Below, piece after piece: positions 10,158-20,763 of a stretch of DNA of 64,000 bases (position 1 is the first letter of the stretch; every line of letters begins with the position of its first letter). The notes beneath the pieces are model-generated. The model saw only the letters and a list, made by a program, of their open reading frames with translations. It had not been told where the DNA came from and ran no database searches. This DNA comes from Taxillus chinensis. Lineage: Eukaryota > Streptophyta > Magnoliopsida > Santalales > Loranthaceae. A program made the position numbers and the translations under genes. Where the stretch lies: NCBI GenBank assembly GCA_023512835.1, contig JAKCVP010000355.1:62001-126000 (forward strand), given 5' to 3'.

Positions 10158-12848
10158 ATGATGGCCTCTCGCACAGGCGCAAAGACCAAAATTCGCGCCC
10201 CGCGTAAGGTACGTCCGTCACTCATCCGAACACATGTGTCTTGCGTTTGCTCCTTTGTATGCGTACTGTCGCTTAGAGGTGGTCTCACACCTGAGCGACT
10301 CTATGACTACGCAACCTCTTCTTCAGAACCCCCTTCAATCGGCACGAAGCAAGACATATGCACTAACACTGCCTCCGTTAAGGGTCTCAGTCAAAATAGC
10401 CAACCTGTCGACTTTGAGGATACATGGCGACAGGTGTCAGAATGTCTCGACCAAATGCATACGAAGAACGCATCAAACCTGTCCTTCGAAGTCGTATACC
10501 GATTCGCATACAAAATCGTTTTAAAGAAGATGGGTGATGAGTTCTACACACGCTTCACGCAGTTCGAGAATCATTGGCTCAGTACTCAAGTCCAACCGAG
10601 CGTACGGAAGCTGGTGACCCCGGCCCTGGTCAACAATGGCAAGATCGAGCAGACGACAACCGTGAGCGAGCGACGTACACAAGGCGAACGAATATTGTCA
10701 AAGATCTCACAGGTCTTTCTCGACCATCAGCAAGTCATGAATATGACTACTGACGTCTTCATGTACCTCGATCGCGTGTATTGCTCTGATAATGGCAAGA
10801 CTTCAATCTACACTCAGGCGATGCTGTTATTTCGCAACCAAGTTTTGCGCACTCCATTATACGTTGGTGGTCCCCAACTACAAGATCTCCTAACCAATGT
10901 CATACTGGATCAGATCGCCATGGACCGCGATGGTGATGTGATTGACAAGACCAGGATCAAGTCATGTGTCTATGTTCTCGAAGGACTCTACGAGACTCAC
11001 AATGAGCGGGAGGAGGAGCGCCTGTACTTTACTGTCTTCGAGAAGCAGTTCCTCGCAAGCAGCCGAAAGTTTTACAAGGAAGAAGCGGAGCGAATGCTGC
11101 GCGAAACGGATGCGCCGACTTACTGCAGACAGACAAGAGATCGAATACACGCCGAGAAAGATCGCTGCCGGTCCACTCTCTCTGAGCTCACAACTGAAAA
11201 GATCGAGAAGATTGTCGAAGAGGAACTCATTCAGGGCCGGATACGCGAGCTTATTCGATCTGAGACGGGTCTCAAACCCATGGTCGATCAAGATTCCTTC
11301 TCTGATTTAGAGTTGATTTATGACCTCAATAAGCGAGTTGACATCAACAAGGTCGAGCTGCGCGAAGCCTTGCATAGCTACATCTTCGAACTTGGCAATG
11401 CTATCAACGAACGAGCTAAGGCTAGTCTCAACCCGCCAGCTCCTACTTCTGCCGATGTTCCCGAAGACTCTTCGAGGGAAAAGGCCGGAAAGCCCAAGGG
11501 ACCTCCTGAACGCGCAGTCAATCACCAGACTTCTGCAGCCCTTGAATGGGTCGATGCTGTCCTCAATTTGAAAGAAAAGTTTGACCAAATCTGGAGTAGA
11601 TCTTTCGCACGGGACAAGGCTATTGAGCCTGCGATCACTAAAAGCTTTGGAGAGTTTGTGAACGGCTTTGTCAACGACCGAAACTCACGTCTTGCTGCGG
11701 AGTTCTTATCGCTCTTCATGGATGAGAACATGAAGAAGGGGCTCAAGGACAAGACCGAAGCTGAATGCGATGCAATACTCGACAAGGCCATCACGATGCT
11801 TCGATACATTGATGACAAGGACACATTCGAAAGCTACTATAAGAAGCATCTGGGTAAGCGTCTTCTGATGCGTAGGTCTGTCAGCATGGAAGTTGAGAAA
11901 CAAATGATGGAACGAATGAAGGGCGAGCTCGGCAACAGTTTCACGTTGAAGATGGAGACGATGTTCAAGGACATGCAGATGTCAGAATCCCTTACGAGCG
12001 ACTATAAGAAACACATTCGAAGCAGCGCCACGAAACGGTCGGATCTGGACATGTCCGTGCTTACAACCACGGTCTGGCCGCTGGAGACAGTACAGACTCC
12101 GTTTGAAGCTCATGCGTCGCAGCAGTGCATCTATCCGGCGGAATTGGAGAAAATGCGGCAGAGCTTCGAGGCATTCTACATCAGCAAACACAATGGGCGA
12201 AAGCTTACATGGCTCCCGCGGCTGGGCTCTGCCGATATCAGAGCTACCTTCCCGGCTGTGCCTGGGGCCAAGCCAGGCAGCCCACAAGCCAAAGAGCGCA
12301 GACACGAGATCAACGTCCCAAATTTCGCATTGATGGTCCTGCTCCTCTTCAACAACGATGAGATCGAGAGCCTGTCCTTTGATCAGATTCAGGCAGCCAC
12401 CAATATTCCTACGCCTGAGCTCTCGCGAGCCCTTCAAAGTCTTGCAGTCGCGCCAAAGACACGACTGCTTATCAAAGAACCAATGAGCAAGGCCGTGAAG
12501 GCAACGGATAAATTCCGCTTCAATTCCAGCTTTGCGTCTCCGTTCGTGAAGATCAAAGTCGGCATGATCACTGCGAGTAACAGAGTAGAGACGGACAAGC
12601 AGCGTGAAGACACGGAACGCAAGACCGATGAAGCACGCAGGTTTGTGATCGAGGCAGCCATTGTGCGGATCATGAAACAGCGCAAGACGCTCTCACACAC
12701 CAACCTCGTCAGCGAGACGATTATGCAGCTGTCCTCCAAATTCAGCCCCCAGGTACCCATGATCAAGGCTGCAATCGATAGCTTGTTGGAGAGAGAGTAC
12801 ATTGAGCGCGCGGATGGTGAGCAAGCAGCTTACAATTATTTGGCGTAG
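10158..12848 (+). CDS. CUL3: cullin-3, scaffold of BTB-type ubiquitin ligases
   Basis: Two exons: 10158-10208 and 10383-12848. The 174-nt intron (GTACGT donor, CACTAAC branch, TTAAG acceptor) is a multiple of three and contains no stop, so the unspliced frame also reads through. Splicing removes 58 residues unlike any cullin and joins IRAPRK to GLSQNSQPVDFEDTW. The 838-residue product starts with an ATG-ATG pair. It has the N-terminal cullin repeats (ASNLSFEVVYRFAYKIVLKK), the cullin homology domain (YKKHLGKRLLMRR) and a C-terminal winged helix with the neddylation site IVRIMKQRK (acceptor Lys near 782), ending NYLA. The N-terminal repeat points to CUL3 over CUL1 or CUL4. Expected role: Nedd8-activated bridge between BTB substrate receptors and Rbx1. 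Confidence 0.93.
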   Translation: MMASRTGAKTKIRAPRKVRPSLIRTHVSCVCSFVCVLSLRGGLTPERLYDYATSSSEPPSIGTKQDICTNTASVKGLSQNSQPVDFEDTWRQVSECLDQMHTKNASNLSFEVVYRFAYKIVLKKMGDEFYTRFTQFENHWLSTQVQPSVRKLVTPALVNNGKIEQTTTVSERRTQGERILSKISQVFLDHQQVMNMTTDVFMYLDRVYCSDNGKTSIYTQAMLLFRNQVLRTPLYVGGPQLQDLLTNVILDQIAMDRDGDVIDKTRIKSCVYVLEGLYETHNEREEERLYFTVFEKQFLASSRKFYKEEAERMLRETDAPTYCRQTRDRIHAEKDRCRSTLSELTTEKIEKIVEEELIQGRIRELIRSETGLKPMVDQDSFSDLELIYDLNKRVDINKVELREALHSYIFELGNAINERAKASLNPPAPTSADVPEDSSREKAGKPKGPPERAVNHQTSAALEWVDAVLNLKEKFDQIWSRSFARDKAIEPAITKSFGEFVNGFVNDRNSRLAAEFLSLFMDENMKKGLKDKTEAECDAILDKAITMLRYIDDKDTFESYYKKHLGKRLLMRRSVSMEVEKQMMERMKGELGNSFTLKMETMFKDMQMSESLTSDYKKHIRSSATKRSDLDMSVLTTTVWPLETVQTPFEAHASQQCIYPAELEKMRQSFEAFYISKHNGRKLTWLPRLGSADIRATFPAVPGAKPGSPQAKERRHEINVPNFALMVLLLFNNDEIESLSFDQIQAATNIPTPELSRALQSLAVAPKTRLLIKEPMSKAVKATDKFRFNSSFASPFVKIKVGMITASNRVETDKQREDTERKTDEARRFVIEAAIVRIMKQRKTLSHTNLVSETIMQLSSKFSPQVPMIKAAIDSLLEREYIERADGEQAAYNYLA

Positions 12849-15188
12849 CCTGCATGATGGATACGAGCATTTGTGGGCGTTTTGGAATTCTCTGCCGCAC
12901 GGCCTGCGCAGAATGGTAAGCTTGAGCATATTCAGCAGAGCGAAGGCGTTCGGGAAGGAAAATGATGTGCATGCCTGGTCGCGAATGCCCAGTCGCGGGA
13001 TCTGCTGACATTACAGCAACGGGCAAGGCATTTTGGTAGCATCTCTGTGCGGAACATCTCGCGCCACTGAACGGTACCTAGCTTGCAATGCATTTAGGCA
13101 CGGCGATAATCTGCCTCGTCTATGCCCCACGAATCAGGTGCATGAGGCAGACTGCTCTATTCCTTTCTCCTTGTCGAATAGATTGCTCTACAATTTGCAC
13201 CTACAGTCTCCAAGTGATGCGCCACAGCATTATTACGCCTAGCCGCCGTGTTATGAATGGAATCGAGTCTGATCTCGTCGACAGACGTGCACGACCTTGG
13301 CCCACTTGACCCTGGCGTGTACTTTGTCAAACCAAACTCAAGACGACGCACTTGCAGCGAAGCTGCAGAGCTACAGCCAGCTAAGGAACCAGATACTCGA
13401 CACGGGAATCTTAAGGTTCGACAGCATACCTACAAGTGATCCTCACAGAATGATCTCTTCTATTTGGGCTTCTATAGCGCCGTCAAGTTGCTGAAGAGCA
13501 ACGCCAGAGAGGCCATTATCGATGCAGTCATTATATGCTTGAGGCAAGCGTAGTGAAGTTTTTGAATAGATCTAGAGGCATCGCGCCACTGGCCACGGTG
13601 AGATGATCTGCTGTTTGTGCGAAACTGCATCAAGGAGGCGGCAACCTGACGTGGGGGCTGCGAGGGTTCACTTTCAAGTTAGAGGTTGGTATAGTATTTG
13701 AGCTTATGACACGTGTGTCACCGAGGCGAAACGCAACTTGCATTGGGGCGGGAATTGCAAGTCCAGTTCTCGTACCCGACTCGATAATGTTTCGGTCGAT
13801 GGAGGATCGATCACTAGGTGCTCTGAGGGCAAGGTAAGCGAAGGATAGGCAAAATGATGTGGAAGTTGGAGGCATTGGATGATGTTCAACCGGGATAAAG
13901 TGTTCGCCGTCGCATGCGCAGCTGGGATGGACTCGAGAGGTGTGTGTGTTTGAGGGATATCGGCATAGTCGAGAGACTGACTCGGAGAGCTGCTGTGTAT
14001 CAAAGTCTGTGCTTTGACCTGATCACAAGTGTTCTCTGGATAAAACCAGCTTCGCTCGTGCATCTGAGTGGCAGTATTGTATGCATAGCAAGATGGAGTT
14101 GCTTTGTGGAACGAGATAAAGAATGCGCCAATTGTTGTGACAGCGTCGTTGTTGGTGATGAAGAGCTCGGCTAGCCATGCCTCGACGGCTTGTTGCGCTC
14201 AAGGCCAGGGCCAGACAAGTCATCGCAGGCATCACATTGACTGCTGCGAGCCCAGTAGAGCGGGGGAGGAGGGCGAGGTGGGCTCTGCTGGCGTCGAGCA
14301 GCAACGCGGACAAGTTTTTCCCAGACCAAAAAAGTAGTTTCCGTGCGATCCGTTGCGTTGAGAGCAGCTTAAGCCTGATATAGATGCAGATTGTGGGACC
14401 AGTCCCGTCGCCATGCAGGACAGATGGTACGCCGGCTCGCATTGCTCTCAATGTTGAGGTTGTGGCAGCACGTGGGCGGGCCTTTTTTTCCCACGCCTCG
14501 CGGACGGATGCAGGAACGAGGCGGGTGGGGGCCGCTCGAAGCAGTCTGGAGGTGGGAGAGTGGCTGGCCATCGTGCCTTCTGCTTCAGGTACCGCCGTGC
14601 CCCGTGCCCCGTGCCCTGTGCGGCTCCCTGGCCTCCATTCCGTCTAGGTATCCCCGGGCGCGAATCGACTTCCTTCCAAACTCCTACCCACCCATCACTC
14701 TGACTTTGTCGGCGCATCAATGTGAAAGCTTTCATCTTCCCTAGTCTCAGGTGGCCTTCTGTCCTCCCAGCCATGATGCTGCATAGCGCGCTGCCCCTCA
14801 GCCTACGTGCCCGTCTCAGCCTCGTGCTGCACTCGCATCCAGGCATCTCGTAACTGTAGGATGTCTTCCCGAAACCACGCTGTTCGCAATACACGAGAAT
14901 CCCACCTCAAAAAGCCACGGCTTACCCGTCAGCACCAAAATCCGGCGCCCGCTATAGCAGCTGTCATCACTAGCGCCCAGATTTTACCAGACGCTTGCTG
15001 GATGGCACTTGTTGCCATGCTACCTCTTTCCTGCTTCTGCTGGACATTAGCCGCCAGCTGCCAGTATCAGCACTTGCAATACGCGCCCAGGCCCTTCCCG
15101 CAATCTGTGAGCTCACGGTAACCTTTGTTCGGCTACCATGCGGACAAAGCCATGCGCGGCCCTTGTTACCCACCACACTATGCCACTG
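12849..15188. other. 2.3-kb intergenic region
   Basis: No gene is supported here. The longest frames (14023-14571 minus, 182 codons; 13704-14063 minus) have low-complexity, unconserved-looking translations and no motif. The right half becomes C/T-rich toward the GH128 gene and is probably its promoter. I see no RNA gene or transposon. Confidence 0.5.
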
Positions 15189-15196
15189 TATAAGTA
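15189..15196 (+). promoter_or_regulatory. probable TATA box of the GH128 gene
   Basis: TATAAGTA lies 234 bp upstream of the start codon, followed by pyrimidine-rich leader sequence (CCCTTCC, CTCTCTCCC). This fits the strong codon bias of the gene it precedes. Distance and context are the only evidence. Confidence 0.45.
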
Positions 15197-15422
15197 GTAC
15201 CACTTTTCCCCCACATACTTGCTTTGTGTATCATATCACAGTTTCGCATTCCCTTCCAAGGCTCCATTTCACTCTCTCCCAGGCCCACTTGTGGTCGTTC
15301 CGTTCCCTGAACAACTATCCTTAACCGCCAGCACTTGGCAATCTTCGCACTCAATCCTTCTGACGAGCCTCTTTGAAGCTTTCGAAAACTGCAACGTCCG
15401 TTTTACGATTCTCATTCTTAAC

Positions 15423-16244
15423 ATGTTTTCAAACACTGCTATCCTCACCGCGGCCCTGGCCATGGCCGCTGCTGCCGCTCCCACTCCCTTGGTCAAGCGC
15501 ACCAGCGCCAAGGGCGGTGTCGTCTACAACGACCCTGCCGTCACCCAGTACTTCAAGGGCGGGCCCTTGAGCTGGTCGATGAACTACGACTCCGACGTTG
15601 GCCAGGGTGCCAACTTGGCCCTGAACTACCACCCCATGCTGCACGACCTTAACTCGGGCAACACCGACCGCTGGTCCACCAACGCCCAGAACGCCATTGA
15701 CGTTGGTGCCACTGCTCTGCTCGGCTTGAACGAGCCTGATGTCAACGGCATCTCCCCTAGCCAGGCCGCAGACTCCTGGAGGACCTACTTTGGACCCTTC
15801 GAGGGCAAGGGCGTCACTCTTGTTTCTCCTGCCGTGACTAGCACCCAGGGCACCTCCGGAAGGGGCCTGGACTGGACCAAGTCCTTCTTGTCTGCGTGCA
15901 GCGGCTGCCAGATTGATGCCATTGGTGTCCACTGGTACGGACAGCCTTACGACAACGATGCTGGCATCAACAACTTCAAGCAATTCATCAACGACGCCAC
16001 TGCCCTGGGCAAGCCCGTCTGGGTCACCGAGTACGGCTTCGACGACGTCTACAGCGAAGGTGCCGAGTACCCCGAGGCTGACAAGGAGAGCGCCCTCAAG
16101 GAGATGATCTCCTTCCTCGAGAGCACCGACGGTGTGGCCAAGCACTCCTACTTCATGGCTTCCACCGACAGCTCTGGCAAGCGCGGCTCCCTTGTCAGCG
16201 GTAACGGTCTCAGCGCTCTTGGCAAGATCTACAACTCTTCCTAG
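15423..16244 (+). CDS. secreted GH128 beta-1,3-glucanase (Asl1-like)
   Basis: 273 residues, one exon. Glycoside hydrolase family 128 enzymes cut beta-1,3-glucan and many act on the fungal cell wall. Residues 1-19 form a signal peptide (hydrophobic ALAMAAAAA), and a Lys-Arg at 25-26 is a likely Kex2 site. The catalytic (beta/alpha)8 domain follows, with GLNEPD (Glu104, expected acid/base) and WVTEYGF (Glu203, expected nucleophile). CSGC at 159-162 may form a disulphide. HWYG and SYFMAS are further family motifs. Third positions are almost all C or G, much more biased than neighbouring genes, which suggests high expression. I chose the ATG at 15423 because it starts the signal peptide; the in-frame sequence upstream is leader. 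There is no GPI anchor signal or carbohydrate-binding module. Confidence 0.92.
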   Translation: MFSNTAILTAALAMAAAAAPTPLVKRTSAKGGVVYNDPAVTQYFKGGPLSWSMNYDSDVGQGANLALNYHPMLHDLNSGNTDRWSTNAQNAIDVGATALLGLNEPDVNGISPSQAADSWRTYFGPFEGKGVTLVSPAVTSTQGTSGRGLDWTKSFLSACSGCQIDAIGVHWYGQPYDNDAGINNFKQFINDATALGKPVWVTEYGFDDVYSEGAEYPEADKESALKEMISFLESTDGVAKHSYFMASTDSSGKRGSLVSGNGLSALGKIYNSS

Positions 16245-17952
16245 AGTTGCAGCGTATGTTCATTGACACTTTATTGACATTGTATCGGCATCACGGTCTG
16301 GATCGGGGCGTTTTCATGGCATATGAATCATGAATGAGGAACTCGGGTATCGATTAGACTTGTTTGGTTTCTTTGATAGCGAGGCGTAGAGAAGATAGGA
16401 ATCTATTTTGAACGTCTATTATTTGGTGCTTGCACTTTGGCTTCTTTGTCTCTATGGCTTTGCATCTTTGTCATCTGATGATCAGAGTTGCTCGTGACTT
16501 GCACTTGTCGAATCATTTTGCGGTGTGTTCCTAATCATACTGCTCGCCAGCTGTCCAGAGTTCAGCACGCGTCGTCGAATTGACCTCACGGCCAAAAGCC
16601 CAACGTCAAGATAGACAGTACACTCCAATCAGCACACCAAGAGGACTGCAACCGCTGCACAAGCTCTCGGCAGGCGCGAGGTTCCACACCGGCCCACGGC
16701 TCGTCGGACGGGATCGCCGGAGCTACCCATCAACCTACGGCTGGCTATCTACAAGCAGCATCTCCCTAGGTATTGAACATAGGTACCTAGGACAATACAA
16801 AGTCGGCAACGGGCACGGCTTGTCTGAACCCCCTGGATCGTCCACGCGATACTCGCGTGGGGCTCACTGGCCTAGCTACATTACGGCAGATACATCGCCT
16901 GATCAGTCCAAGCTGCGCAGACACGGCCTCGAAAATCTCCAGGAACCGGGAGGAAGTTGAAGGTATGCTTTCGCACGCACGGCACGATATGTGACGACTC
17001 CATCGCGAGGCTAGTACCGCTGTTAATAGCGACGTGCGCAGTGAGACATGCGTTCGTATCTGGCGGAATATGGGCAGCTCGTCCTTTTCACGGTGCCCGT
17101 TGCTTTGAGCCTCATCTTTTCAATGGCATCATTACTGGCCGAGATGCATCTTCAGATCTGGCGTGTCTGATCACCGTCGTCTCACAGCAAATCAAGGCAG
17201 GTTGCAATGTTGCCCAGGGATTTGTGCCATCAGTCGGCACAGCAAGCTGGTGCTTTGGACACACATGCTCTGACGATGGCCTCTTGGTCAAGATCTTTGG
17301 GACCTGGTTGCAGCCATCACACGAAGTGTGGTCGCTAAGTTTGAACAAGTACAGGACGCAGTCAAGCAGCACGACCATGGCGTCGACTCACTTGTGCCGG
17401 TCGTGCCATTTTAGGGGGCCAAGGCGTTGCGACACGTCCAGATGCGGCGAACCAAGCGAGTTTCCATCGCCCCCTCCACGCTGAAACGGTCCCTCAATGC
17501 GCAAGAATGAACACAATGACATTTGAAACCCGACATGCTGGTATCTAGAGCCATTTTCACTTCGTTTCTTATGAGGAGCGACCAAGACTATGCGCCTAGG
17601 TACTCGGCTTGCGCTCCGAGATTGTAGCGTGCTGCTGAGTTTGCGGAAGATGCCACGCGATGACTCTACTGCTCTGTGTTTTGACTTTGGACCGCTTCGA
17701 AACACATATTGGGAAGGTCCTACGCTTTGCTCTGTAATCCAATTCGGATAGAGGTAGAAAGGAGGCGTTGATTTAAGCTACCTGTAGCCTCTTCTTAAAC
17801 TGGTCCTCGCCGAGTCAGTCCATTCGCACATCCAACCTGAAGAAGGTAGCTGCCGTGCTTTTCACCACTCCCAGAAGAAACCTGTCGCCACCGATCTTAT
17901 TAAACTACCTTCTCGACTGTCTTGGCGCTTTACTCAGTGTAGCGAACACACT
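16245..17952. other. 1.7-kb intergenic region
   Basis: 3' region of GH128 and upstream region of the regulator-like gene. No supported gene. It contains a perfect 7-bp hairpin at 16842-16860 and paired CCTAGG/AGGTACCTAGG palindromes near 16765-16792. Frames at 16580-17484 look like chance. Confidence 0.5.
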
Positions 17953-19828
17953 ATGGCAAAGACCAACGCCCATCCCCCCGGAGCAGGCCAGGCCTTCCTT
18001 TTCGTTGACAATGATGTGGGAGAGAAGCAGCGCCGCCAATCAACTCGATCATTTGTCATGAGGAATGCCCGTCGCGAACGCCCGTGGTCCACAGCGAAAA
18101 TAGGCTCCCCAAGAAGACAGGCGACGCATTCGCGATCCCCCTCGGAGACCTCGGCGGCGTCGCCGGACATGAGAAAAAGTCCGGCTACCAACGCGACGAG
18201 ACCACGGGCTGTTGCGCCAACGCTGAGCAGCGAACTTTTGCAGTACTCTGAGAACGTGTCACAAATTTGCCCATCTACATCCAGCCCTGTTGACATTCGA
18301 TCGCGTAGTCCATCCGCATCGAGCGGTGACGATCGATCCTGCAGATTCGCGGAGACGTATGAAGTGGCTCGACAAAGGCAGCGACACGGAGGATGCGGCG
18401 CGTCCGACATATATTCTCGTAGCCTGTGCAATATCTTCATTCGAGGTGCTCTTCCAATGAAGATGAGCAGGCGGAGTGTAAAAGTCCAGGAGACGATATC
18501 CAAGTTCATCACTAGCAGCCCTGTTGCGCAAAAGGCTGTCGAGCTTGCTGTCGCAGCCAACGACGGAACACACGGCACCTGTCCAGAGAAGGAGTTCAAA
18601 TCACTGCATAGAGCAGTCATAAAGGAGTTCAACGAGAGGCTGAAACACCGAGCAAACCTACAACAAGAAGCCATCGATGCACTAATCTATGCGGCCTTGC
18701 TGTTGATATTAGTGGCGCGGCAACGAGCAGACACGGCTCCTACCTTCGAACGACGTTCAGATTCTGGGGATTACAAGCAGTCCTACAACTACCGCAAGAG
18801 CTTGAAACTTCTTGTCAGGTGGCGGAGCGGCTTGCGGAGGCTTCAATGCAGGAACGACGTACTTAACTCACTTCTGTTATGGTGAGTAAAATTGCCTCGA
18901 GCTCCTGCGAGTCTTGGACTAAGTTTGGAACAGGCACTCATCTGCAGAGGCTTTAAGCCTGGCGACGAAAACGTGCGACGACTTCTGCTCAGCCCCAGTC
19001 TTCCAGAGTCACTATCAGGGAGACCAATTCACTTGTGCTGCCGGGATTTATGCGTTCACATCCCTGGGGCTGCTGATGAGGATCAGGCCGTCCTTTGTTG
19101 CCCTCGCCCAAGAGGCCGTGGCCGCTACCGAAGACTTTGAAAGGTTTGGCCAGGAGAATGCCTTCAGTGAACCGGATGAGATGGCTCTGCAGGACCGTCT
19201 GTGCGATCTACAAATGCGCCTACAAGACTCGTTAGCTTGTGCGTCTGAAGTGTCCGAAGTCGAGAGGAGCGTCTTGCTTGCTCTGCTGTGCGTCGTGACG
19301 AGTATCAGTATGCCCCACGAAGCCGAATCAGACAGCTTCCAGGAAAGGTTCGCGGCGCAGCTTCAGATCAGTATACAAGCAACAGAAGGCCTCTTGTGGG
19401 CGCGATGCCCAGGCGGCCTGCTTTGGGCATTGGTAAGCGGAACAGCGGGAGCGGCTAAGGCAAGCTGTCGACCATGGTACATTAAACGGATACGGGAAGG
19501 TTGTAGGGAGGTAGGTATTGGAAATCTCGCTTCGCTGACTGAGCAGATGAAGGATTGGGCGTGGCTGAACGATAAGAATCATCAGGAACAGCTGCGTTCC
19601 ATCTGGGCCGAAGTCAAAACAGGCGAGATTGGGTGCTTTGCCGAGGAGGAGGCTCCTGTCTTTGACAACAGCCGGGCTCCGCATAAGCGTGTGTACGAGG
19701 CGATGCGGGCTACGCCAGGAATCTTGTCGGAACGGCTATCGTTCAGCGGCGGAAGCTTGTGTGCCCTGTCACGACGTAGTGAGGCGATGATGGAGTTCAA
19801 CGGGTCGATGATAACGGGCAGCGCTTGA
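17953..19828 (+). CDS. fungal regulator-like protein with N-terminal RSxVMR motif
   Basis: Two exons, 17953-18881 and 18934-19828, 607 residues. The 52-nt intron has a GTGAGT donor, a GACTAAG branch and an ACAG acceptor, and it splits a Trp codon. Without splicing the frame stops at once. The N-terminus AFLFVDNDVGE followed by RSFVMRNARRERPW is the short arginine-rich block seen in a large Pezizomycotina group related to fungal Zn2Cys6 regulators, although no Cys6 cluster is present. Residues 45-140 are Ser/Pro/Arg-rich and probably disordered. The C-terminal two thirds are helical, with PGGLLWALVSGTA and RPWYIKRIREGCREVG matching the fungal transcription factor-like domain. Likely nuclear regulator; target unknown. 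It could also be a member that no longer binds DNA. Confidence 0.72.
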
Positions 19829-20763
19829 GATGTGGTCCGTGGAGCGGGTGGTGTCTCGTGGGAGAGTGTCGCGTGCGCACGCAGGAGCGATGCAATAAAT
19901 AGGACGAACAGAGTCATGTATATTGGTGGAAAGCAGATTTGTCAATATTGTACTAATGATATTAATACCATCAACGAAGGAGCTGGTTGTGCAGATGCAG
20001 CACGCGGTCGGGCGAGGCAGATGAAATGAACGTTTTGGGTAGTACTCGCCGTTGGAGCTTCACCCGACGCCGTTGCGAGCGGGGCGAGGAAGGAGTTTGG
20101 GAGACAGTATTGGCAAGGTCAGCTAGCGAGAGACAGAGCAATGGCGGTCAGGCGGGTTGATGCACGAGCAGCCCTACAGAAAGCAGAGATGGAGTGGAGG
20201 CATGCCAGAGACAGCAGCGGCAGAGGCGAGGGAGCGGGTGAGATGGGATGCATCAGGTCTGCAAAGGGCAAGCACGAGGGGCCCACAAACCTCTGCGCCA
20301 TGCCCGCGGCCGCGCCTGCCTCACCTTGACGCTCAGTCATGTATCACCACACTAAAAGAGGAGGAGATTTGCGTCTGTCCCGCCGCTATCCAAGACGGGC
20401 CGTACCTGATGACCACCATGTCCCTGCCCTTCACACTGTCGTCACCCCAATTTCATCCGCTCAAAGAGCCATTTGCCCTGGTTGTCCCTCTTCCTCTCTC
20501 TCGTAGTTTATTCACCCCTCACCAATACGGAAACCGCCACAGCAGTCGCCGTCACCGACATCCTCAGCATCCCACTCCCGTCCATAGTAGTGCCCCGCCG
20601 ATAGCGCCTGGAGCGATCATCATCATCATTGCCAGAACAAACTTCTTCCGACCTTGCCACGTGCGACGGTAAGATCAAGAGACTTTCCAAGCTTTTTTGC
20701 TGTGTATCCCGCAACAATAGCAGCGGCAGCAGCAGCAACAGCATCAGTATCAGCAGCACCGCC
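19829..20763. other. intergenic region with repeat-rich leader
   Basis: No gene is supported in this 935-bp gap. The right end is the 5' leader of the epimerase-like gene and has CAT, CAG and CAA trinucleotide runs. Confidence 0.5.
20713..20760 (+). repeat. imperfect CAG/CAA/CAT trinucleotide tract
   Basis: An interrupted trinucleotide tract, mostly CAG with CAA, CAT and CGG units, ends 3 bp before the start codon of the epimerase-like gene. It lies in the presumed 5' UTR and is in frame with the coding sequence, but no ATG precedes it in that frame. Confidence 0.6.

Noticed and set aside
14023..14571. 182-codon minus frame in the CUL3-GH128 gap
   Set aside because: Arg/Ser/Leu-rich translation without conserved patterns; probably chance in GC-rich promoter DNA.
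15429..16145. 238-codon open frame antisense to the GH128 gene
   Set aside because: Same effect of high GC at third positions; the Val/Leu/Gly-rich translation has no family features.
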